A program made the translations under genes and the position numbers. Below are positions 57,513 to 64,000 of a stretch of 64,000 nucleotides of DNA, piece by piece; positions within the stretch are counted from its first letter, which is position 1; each line of letters begins with the position of its first letter. Origin of the DNA: Phenylobacterium sp. (GTDB taxonomy: Bacteria > Pseudomonadota > Alphaproteobacteria > Caulobacterales > Caulobacteraceae). The notes under the pieces are model-generated. The model saw only the letters and a list, made by a program, of their open reading frames with translations, was not told where the DNA came from and did no database searches. The stretch spans positions 124,001 to 188,000 of the forward strand of contig NZ_SSMX01000054.1 of the NCBI RefSeq assembly GCF_004799515.1. Direction: 5' to 3'.

Positions 57513-58274
57513 ATGTCCGCCCTGGAACTGGAGTGCTACCCCACCGTCGAGCCCGGCGTCACGCCGCCGGAGATCGTCCCCGGCCGCCAGCCGCGCGACT
57601 GGATGGACGCCTTCCACGCCCGCCACGCCTACCGCTGCCTGCCGATGAACATGGCCAACACCTCGGGCTGGGAGATCCTCTGCCCCATGGCCTTCACCGC
57701 CGAATGGACCGGCGGGATCCACCAGGACGACATCAAGCTCACCACGGACACGCCGCACCCGCACTTCAACCGCTTCGCCCGCAGCCACTTCAGCCATGGC
57801 GTGGTGACCATGCACACCGGCTACATGTTCCGCACCCCGCCGGGCTGGTCGCTGATGGCCATGGGCGCGCCGAACCACGTGAAGGACGGCATCCAGCCCC
57901 TGGCCGGGGTTGTCGAGACCGACTGGCTGCCGTTCCCCTTCACCATGAACTGGCTGTTCACTCGGCCAGGGCGCGTGCGCTTTGAGAAGGGCGAGCCTTT
58001 CTGCTTCATCACCCTCATCCAGGACAAGTTCCTGCACGACATCCAGCCGGTCATCAAACGCCTGGATTCCAACCCCGAGCTCGCCCACCAGTACGGCGTC
58101 TGGGAGAAGCACCGCACCGAGTTCAACCAGCGGATCTTCCGCAACGATCCGGAGGCCACCAAGGAGGCCTGGCAGCGCTACTACTTCAAGGGCGAATACC
58201 CGGAAGAGGTGGCCCCGGCCCGCGAGGACCACGTCAACAAGCGCCGCTTGAAGGAGCCGAAATTCCGCCGCTGA
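57513..58274 (+). CDS. DUF6065-like protein
   Basis: A 253-residue soluble protein, start at the ATG at 57513 (SALELECYPTVEPGV). Conserved-looking segments are MNMANTSGWEILCPMAFTAE, FSHGVVTMHTGYMFRTPPGW, and NWLFTRPGRVRFEKGEPFCF. I place it in DUF6065, whose members occur near secondary-metabolite genes but have no known function. No obvious partner is adjacent. Confidence 0.8.
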   Translation: MSALELECYPTVEPGVTPPEIVPGRQPRDWMDAFHARHAYRCLPMNMANTSGWEILCPMAFTAEWTGGIHQDDIKLTTDTPHPHFNRFARSHFSHGVVTMHTGYMFRTPPGWSLMAMGAPNHVKDGIQPLAGVVETDWLPFPFTMNWLFTRPGRVRFEKGEPFCFITLIQDKFLHDIQPVIKRLDSNPELAHQYGVWEKHRTEFNQRIFRNDPEATKEAWQRYYFKGEYPEEVAPAREDHVNKRRLKEPKFRR

Positions 58275-58364
58275 GCCTGCGGCGCAAACGGCCATTGCAA
58301 AGGGCGGGGGCGTCTGCCATAAGCCGCCTCTCGATTTTTCGGGGCGGTTTCGGCCTCGAGGAGC

Positions 58365-58439
58365 GCGGGCGTAGCTCAGTGGTAGAGCACAACCTTGCCA
58401 AGGTTGGGGTCGAGAGTTCGAATCTCTTCGCCCGCTCCA
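58365..58439 (+). tRNA. tRNA-Gly (anticodon GCC)
   Basis: A 75-base cloverleaf: acceptor GCGGGCG pairing with CGCCCGC, D arm GCTC...GAGC, anticodon stem CAACC/GGTTG with loop TTGCCAA, and T loop TTCGAAT. The discriminator T and the CCA are encoded. Confidence 0.97.
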
Positions 58440-58552
58440 AATTTCCGCAGAACATCAGATAGATAATTTTGCCCCTCGGGGCAGGCTGGTCCGGCCGGCC
58501 GGCGCGAGTCCGCATGGCGCCGGACACGGCTGCTTCCCCGCTCCCGGAGCCC

Positions 58553-59707
58553 CTAAGCCATCGCTTCGCGAATGAGTTCCTGCATGTCGTTTTGAAGGGC
58601 CTTGTTGGGTGAGCGGTTCGTGAGAACGACGGCGCCGTTTCCCGTTGCGGGGTCGAACGCCATGAGGGTGTGGGACCCAGGGTCGCCGCCGCTTTTCCAG
58701 ACGACCTTGCCCTTTTCGCCGCCTTCCCAGGACAGGCCCTGAAAGTGGGTGTGGCCGTCAGCGTCGGGGAAAGGCTTAAGGTCTGCCATTTCGGCGACCG
58801 TGTCGGTCCGGAGCACCGTGGCGCCCTCCAGGCTCCCGCCCGCGGCGTGGGCCGCCAGGAACCGCGTGAGCGCTCGCGGGGAGGTTCGCAGCAGGCCGGC
58901 CGGCCAATCCGGATACCCAATCGGAGCCCGCGGCGTGAGCTTGCCGTTCTGGCCGACGTAGGGCGTCGCGCGCGGCGCGCCGCCGAGGTCCGCCAGGCTC
59001 CACGCCGCCGGCGCCATGCGGAGCGGCCCGAAGATATTCCGGGCGCTCTGGCGCTTGAGCGAGCCGCCGCCTATGCGTTCCGCCAGATAGCCCGCAAGGG
59101 CGAAGGCGACGTTGCTGTAGCTCCATTGCTGGCCAGGACCGGCGTCGAGGTAGCTTTTCCCGGGCGAAAACCACCGCCCGCCCGGCGACAGATAGCCGGT
59201 CAGGAAATCGCGGAGCGGGATCTTTGGGTCGCCGTCCACGCCGAAGCCTTCATAACCCCCGTCTGAGATCGACGATGTGTGGGTCAGCACTTGGCGAAAG
59301 GTGATCGGGCCGGGGTGGCGGGGATTTTCGGCCGGGAAATCCAGGTGCGGGCCGACCGGATCGTCCAGCGCGAACAGCCGGCGGTCGCGAAGCTGCATCA
59401 GGGCCGTGCCCGTCACGACCTTGCTGATGGAGGAGATCAGGAAGGCGGTGTCCGGGGTCGCCGGCAGTCGCCGCCCGCGATCCGCGAACCCGAAGGCCGC
59501 CGCCGAAATCGGCTTTCCGCCGCGGATCTGTCCAAAGCCCAGGCCGGGTACGTCGCTAGCCGCCATGAGCGCGGCGATGCGGCGGGACAGAGCTTCCGGC
59601 AGGGGCTCAGCCGCGCCGGCCGGCCCCGCCAATACGGCCGAACCCAGGACCAGGCCGGACATGACCGAGCGCCGATCTGGCCGCAGCTTCGACCTCTGGT
59701 CCGGCAC
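58553..59707 (-). CDS. Exported beta-lactamase-fold serine hydrolase
   Basis: A 384-residue class C-like hydrolase or D-aminopeptidase type esterase. A twin-arginine style signal (DRRSVMSGLVLGSAVLAGPA) leads to the SxxK motif in LISSISKVVTG and the Tyr-Ser-Asn motif in QQWSYSNVAFALAG. The C-terminal KSGGDPG stands in for the KTG/HxG box. The substrate is unknown; such proteins are seldom true beta-lactamases. Confidence 0.88.
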   Translation of the reverse strand: MPDQRSKLRPDRRSVMSGLVLGSAVLAGPAGAAEPLPEALSRRIAALMAASDVPGLGFGQIRGGKPISAAAFGFADRGRRLPATPDTAFLISSISKVVTGTALMQLRDRRLFALDDPVGPHLDFPAENPRHPGPITFRQVLTHTSSISDGGYEGFGVDGDPKIPLRDFLTGYLSPGGRWFSPGKSYLDAGPGQQWSYSNVAFALAGYLAERIGGGSLKRQSARNIFGPLRMAPAAWSLADLGGAPRATPYVGQNGKLTPRAPIGYPDWPAGLLRTSPRALTRFLAAHAAGGSLEGATVLRTDTVAEMADLKPFPDADGHTHFQGLSWEGGEKGKVVWKSGGDPGSHTLMAFDPATGNGAVVLTNRSPNKALQNDMQELIREAMA

Positions 59708-60019
59708 GGGAATCCTCCAAGCGGTGATCCGCGGGACGAACGGTAGTCGGAGTCACAGGACGTCCGCCAGGGGGCTTCCGAGAGCGTCCAAATCACCCCA
59801 GGGAAGGGATCAGGTTTCGTGATCGCCGACCCGTCCAGGGGCGGCCCGCCGGCGGTGCACTGGCCCGAGGCGCCGCCATCGCGAGCGCCGCCGACAACCG
59901 TACAGCGTAAAAAATCTTCGCCTTGCAGGGGAATGCACTTCCCGTTTTGGATAACAAGGTATTAAGGCAAAGCTCGATTGTAGCCCGCTGGACCGGGCGC
60001 CGACCTCCTGGGGGGAAAA
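59708..60019. other. Intergenic region upstream of PEP-CTERM paralogue 2
   Basis: A 312-base gap between divergent genes. It holds a short A/T-rich patch (TAAAAAATCTTC near 59908) and a hairpin GGGAA-TGCAC-TTCCC (59929-59943), then TTGGATAACAAGGTATTAAGG that may be promoter sequence for the gene at 60020. A ribosome-binding GGGGGG lies just before that start. No gene is visible. Confidence 0.5.
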
Positions 60020-60709
60020 ATGAAGATCAATCTGTTCGCCGCGGCCGCGGTTGCAAGCTTCGCTTGCGCCACGGCGGCGTCCGCCACCGAAGTCATCAAC
60101 GTCAGCGCCGTGGTGGGGGATTCGACCCCGGCCGGCAGCCTCATGATCACGCAGTTCAATACCGACAGTCATGGCAACCTGATCATCGCGCCCGGGTATT
60201 CCTTCACCCAGGGTTCGGCGAACTCCTACATCACCAACTACCCGGGTTCGAGCAACAGCGCGCCCCCGCCGAATGACACCACCCCGTACGAGACCGTCCA
60301 AGGCGGCTCCACGGCGACCCTGGCCGACCTGCATGGCGCCCTGACGAGCTTCAGCTTCTACATGGGCTCGCCGGACACCTATAACGGCGTGGTCTTCACC
60401 ATCGTCGGCGTGAACGGCACCACCCAGACGCTGAGCGGCGAACAGATCTGGTGCTCGGCCGCGCAGATCTCGGCCTCGACCTGCCCCAACTCGGGCGACG
60501 GCAACCAAGGGGTTGGCTACACGGTCACCTATACCTTCGCGCCGGACGCGGTGAAGGCGATCGAGTTCACCTCGAGCAGCAACTCCTTCGAGTTCGACAA
60601 CCTCAGCGGCGTCTCCGTTCCGGAACCGGCGTCCTGGGCCCTGATGATCATGGGCTTCGGCGCCGCCGGCGCCATGGTCCGCTCGCGCCGCAAGGCCGTC
60701 GCGGCCTAG
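60020..60709 (+). CDS. PEPxxWA-CTERM secreted protein (paralogue 2)
   Basis: A 229-residue exported protein with the same layout as the gene at 56682: signal peptide, TPYETVQGGSTATLADLHGA, FSFYMGSPDTYNGVVF, FTSSSNSFEFDNLSG and the sorting signal VPEPASWALMIMGFG ending RSRRK. It differs by an inserted Cys-containing loop (WCSAAQISASTCPN). The shared core suggests the two proteins came from a duplication. A strong terminator follows. Confidence 0.9.
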   Translation: MKINLFAAAAVASFACATAASATEVINVSAVVGDSTPAGSLMITQFNTDSHGNLIIAPGYSFTQGSANSYITNYPGSSNSAPPPNDTTPYETVQGGSTATLADLHGALTSFSFYMGSPDTYNGVVFTIVGVNGTTQTLSGEQIWCSAAQISASTCPNSGDGNQGVGYTVTYTFAPDAVKAIEFTSSSNSFEFDNLSGVSVPEPASWALMIMGFGAAGAMVRSRRKAVAA

Positions 60710-60747
60710 GGCCGACCTCCGGGCGACCGGTCCGGACGATCGAACAG

Positions 60748-60784
60748 AACCCTGGTCCGCGAACCCCGCGGACCAGGGTTTTTT
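60748..60784 (+). terminator. Rho-independent terminator
   Basis: AACCCTGGTCCGC (60748-60760) pairs with GCGGACCAGGGTT (60768-60780), then TTTT. Ends the second PEP-CTERM gene. Confidence 0.93.
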
Positions 60785-60837
60785 CGTTCACGGGCCTGGG
60801 CTAGACCAGGGCGACGCCTGCCGCCCAAAGGACTCCC

Positions 60838-61404
60838 ATGACGCACGATCCCGCGCTCGAAGCCCACGAACACGCCGAGAACGCCGAACACGCGGCCCAC
60901 GAGCACGACCCCTTCATCAGCCGGGTGTCGATCACCGTGGCGGTGCTGGCGGTGCTGGCGGCCACGGCGGGCAGCCTGGAGACCATCGAGGCGGGCGGCG
61001 CCATCACCAGCTCCAGCGAGGCGGTGCTGGCGCAGGACAAGGCCACCGACGCCTGGAACGAGTTCCAGGCCGACAGCCTGAAGAAGCATATCTATGGCAT
61101 CGCCGCCGACGCGGGCGGCGCCAACGCGGCCAAGTACGCCGGCACGGCCAAGGAGCAGACCGGCAAGCAGGCCGAGGTCAAGAAGACCGCCCAGGACGAC
61201 GAGGCCGACCGCGACAAGCTGTTGAGCGCGAGCCGCCACCACGAGCATCGCCACCACTGGCTGACCGCGGCGGCGACCCTGCTGGAGATCGGCATCGCCA
61301 TCTGCACCGTGGCGATCATCACCCGGCGGCGGACCTTCTGGCTGGGGTCCCTCGGCCTGGGCGCGGTCGGCCTGGTCCTCGCCGCGGCGGCCTACCTCAC
61401 CTGA
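60838..61404 (+). CDS. DUF4337 membrane protein
   Basis: A 188-residue protein: a His/Glu-rich N-terminus (EAHEHAENAEHAAHEHD), one helix (ISRVSITVAVLAVLAATAGS), a helical periplasmic or cytoplasmic hairpin with WNEFQADSLKKHIYGIAAD, and two C-terminal helices. The layout is that of DUF4337, a family without known function. AAAGGA precedes the ATG. Confidence 0.85.
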   Translation: MTHDPALEAHEHAENAEHAAHEHDPFISRVSITVAVLAVLAATAGSLETIEAGGAITSSSEAVLAQDKATDAWNEFQADSLKKHIYGIAADAGGANAAKYAGTAKEQTGKQAEVKKTAQDDEADRDKLLSASRHHEHRHHWLTAAATLLEIGIAICTVAIITRRRTFWLGSLGLGAVGLVLAAAAYLT

Positions 61405-61408
61405 GCGC

Positions 61409-61816
61409 CTACATCCCGCCGGTGGCCAGGCTGTAGACGATGCGGCCCAGCGCTCCGAACAGCAGGACCGCGGTGGCCAGGGACTGGACGAGGAAACCCG
61501 CCGACCGCTTCTCGGCGGCGGCCATGTAGCCGGTGGCGTACATGATGCGCCCCACGATCCAGACAACGCCCAGGGCCGCGGCCACCAGCTCGTTCCAGTA
61601 GATGGCGAACAGCCACAGGCTGACCAGGAAGATCGGCAGCCATTCCAGGGTGTTGTAGTGCGCCCGCACCGTCCGCTCGAGCAACGGGTCGCCGGTCATG
61701 GCCGGGGCGGCGATCCCCGTCTTGCGCCGGGCGGTGGCGGTCTGGAAGCTGATCCAGAAATAGACCAGCAGCGCGAGCAGGCTGACCAGGGCGGTCCAGC
61801 GGTGCGCCATCATCAT
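61409..61816 (-). CDS. MAPEG-family membrane protein
   Basis: A 135-residue four-helix membrane protein. TVRAHYNTLEWLPIFLVSLW and VGRIMYATGYMAAAEKRSAG are the MAPEG signatures (glutathione-dependent eicosanoid and detoxification enzymes). The bacterial substrate is unknown. Convergent with the DUF4337 gene, 4 bases apart. Confidence 0.9.
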   Translation of the reverse strand: MMMAHRWTALVSLLALLVYFWISFQTATARRKTGIAAPAMTGDPLLERTVRAHYNTLEWLPIFLVSLWLFAIYWNELVAAALGVVWIVGRIMYATGYMAAAEKRSAGFLVQSLATAVLLFGALGRIVYSLATGGM

Positions 61817-61945
61817 GTGGTTTCCCCCGAAGTTGGCGAATGCAGCTTCGCCTTGGGCTCAAGCTTGGCATGTAACGGGGTTCGCCGGGAACCGGGTATG
61901 CGCCTGACGGTGTTATGCCAGCAGCAACGGAGGGAGATCGAGGCG

Positions 61946-62148
61946 ATGGAGGTCGAATCCACCGCGATCCGCGAGATCGACTACGACGCGCGGCGCGACA
62001 AGCTCTTGGTGCGCTTCGCCAGCGGCGAGCGCTACGTCTATGTGGGCGTCCCCGGCGAGGTCTGCCGCTCGTTCCTGGACGCGGAATCCAAGGGCCGCTT
62101 CTTCCAGAACCAGATCCGCGACCGCTATCCGTTCAACCGCCTGGACGC

Positions 62149-62152
<4 letters not shown>
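61946..62152 (+). CDS. KTSC-domain protein, 68 residues
   Basis: A small single-domain protein: VESTAIREIDYDARRDKLLV and YVYVGVPGEVCRSFLDAESK then GRFFQNQIRDRYPFNRLD. KTSC domains are named after a Lys-Thr-Ser-Cys motif and are linked to RNA metabolism by association; here the motif reads SFLDAESKGRFF, with the Cys in VCRSF. The ATG at 61946 follows GAGG. Confidence 0.88.
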
Positions 62153-63381
<1,229 letters not shown>

Positions 63382-63444
63382 GGCGGCGAAGTTCCTAGTC
63401 GGTAGGGGAGAGTCCGCGCGTTCAAGCGCGAACGTGCGACAGGT

Positions 63445-63810
63445 TCAAGACTTAAGCGCGCCCTCGGCCTCAAGCTGGGCCATGGCCGCCTTCAGCCAGC
63501 GCAGGTGGGCGAGCGCGAACAGCGCCGCCAGGGTGGCGCGCACACCGAACAGGATCAGCGCCTCGTCGGCATCCATCGCCAGGTTCCGGACGCCGGCGAC
63601 CAGGAACAGGCTGACCGCAAAGGCGACGGCCGGCGGGGCGGCGAGCGCCACGTCGCGCATGGCCCGGAACGCGGGCGAGCCATCGCGGCGGAGGACCATC
63701 GGCACGCGCGTGTCGGCGTCCATCCGCTTCCAAGCCTCCCGCGAGGCGGCGGCCATGATCGCGAGCGCCACGATCCACAGGGCGTCGCCGACATAGATCA
63801 GCAGCGTCAT
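63445..63810 (-). CDS. Hypothetical membrane protein, 121 residues
   Basis: Three hydrophobic helices: IYVGDALWIVALAIMAAASR, ALAAPPAVAFAVSLFLVAGV and ALILFGVRATLAALFALAHL. No family recognised. It begins 3 bases after the end of the kup gene on the same strand, so the two are probably co-transcribed. Confidence 0.75.
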   Translation of the reverse strand: MTLLIYVGDALWIVALAIMAAASREAWKRMDADTRVPMVLRRDGSPAFRAMRDVALAAPPAVAFAVSLFLVAGVRNLAMDADEALILFGVRATLAALFALAHLRWLKAAMAQLEAEGALKS

Positions 63811-63813
63811 GGG

Positions 63814-64000
63814 CTAGACAGTGACCTGCGCGCCCAGCTCCACAACCCGGCCGGGCGGGATCTTGTAGAAGTCGGTGGGGTTCGCCGCGTTCTTCATCAG
63901 GAAGATGAACAGCCGGTCCTGCCAAAGCGGCATGCCGGACTGCGCCGACGGCACCACCGAGCGCCTGCCCAGGAAGAAGCTGGTGGCCATGATGTCGAAC
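63814..64000 (-). CDS. kup: Potassium uptake protein Kup, C-terminal end (partial)
   Basis: The last 61 residues of a Kup/HAK-type potassium transporter. The frame is open to the window edge. FDIMATSFFLGRRSVVPSAQ and GMPLWQDRLFIFLMKNAANP followed by TDFYKIPPGRVVELGAQVTV match the cytoplasmic C-terminal tail of the family. The transmembrane part lies outside the window. Confidence 0.88.
   Translation of the reverse strand, partial: FDIMATSFFLGRRSVVPSAQSGMPLWQDRLFIFLMKNAANPTDFYKIPPGRVVELGAQVTV

Noticed and set aside
58440..58552. Terminator after tRNA-Gly (TGCCCC-TC-GGGGCA)
   Set aside because: The loop would be only two bases and there is no T-tract after the stem.

Overview
This window is a GC-rich, densely packed chromosomal segment from an alphaproteobacterium, almost certainly of the family Caulobacteraceae (Caulobacter/Phenylobacterium type). 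The evidence is the gene order hemE - intergenic origin - ppsR - maf - aroE - coaE - dnaQ - secB, the mnmE-mnmG-rsmG-parA-parB cluster, two perfect parS sites, CtrA-type boxes and an NtrZ-like gene. I see no transposase, integrase, phage module or CRISPR array.

The most important part is the replication and segregation control region. The 531-base gap between hemE (29086) and ppsR (29618) is the probable chromosomal origin. It has one perfect and one near-perfect CtrA box (TTAA-N7-TTAA), a 10-bp inverted repeat between them, several weak DnaA-like boxes (NNNTCCCCA) and a GANTC methylation site. Two identical 16-bp parS sites (21377 and 24799) lie 8 kb and 5 kb to the left, and parA-parB follow at 17-19 kb. 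Genes left of the origin lie mostly on the minus strand and those immediately right of it on the plus strand, as expected for transcription co-oriented with replication.

Layout. 0-11 kb: the 3' end of ftsK, an ArsR/SRPBCC pair with a leaderless promoter, RNase T2, lolA, a candidate small RNA, xth, a CenR-like response regulator, a YkuD transpeptidase, TetR, DoxX, yggS, a divergent ThiE-like gene, an NtrZ-like gene and a DUF3576 lipoprotein. 11-16 kb: leuS-lptE-holA. 16-24 kb: parB-parA-rsmG-mnmG-mnmE. 24-29 kb: rho and the haem genes hemJ-hemH-hemE. 29-36 kb: ppsR-maf-aroE-coaE-dnaQ, secB, Tim44-like, mltA, smr. 36-40 kb: a pfkB kinase coupled to hisB-H-A-F-E, with an unlisted 50-residue membrane protein gene upstream. 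40-47 kb: LysR, nth, DUF2244, moeB, an O-methyltransferase, a hydroxyacid dehydrogenase and an SH3-domain protein. 47-53 kb: fatty-acid genes fabA-fabB and fabI, a CLC channel and a Ubi-type hydroxylase. 53-64 kb: a more accessory zone with dispersed repeats, a CnoX-like thioredoxin, a prolyl-tRNA editing deacylase, two paralogous PEP-CTERM secreted proteins, tRNA-Gly, a beta-lactamase-fold hydrolase, argG and the 3' end of kup.

Many adjacent genes share 1-8 bases (ATGA, GTGA or TGATG overlaps), which points to translational coupling in operons. Several starts are GTG or TTG, and I moved starts where a Shine-Dalgarno sequence or a promoter decided the matter. All functional names come from motif and family recognition by eye; no database search was run.
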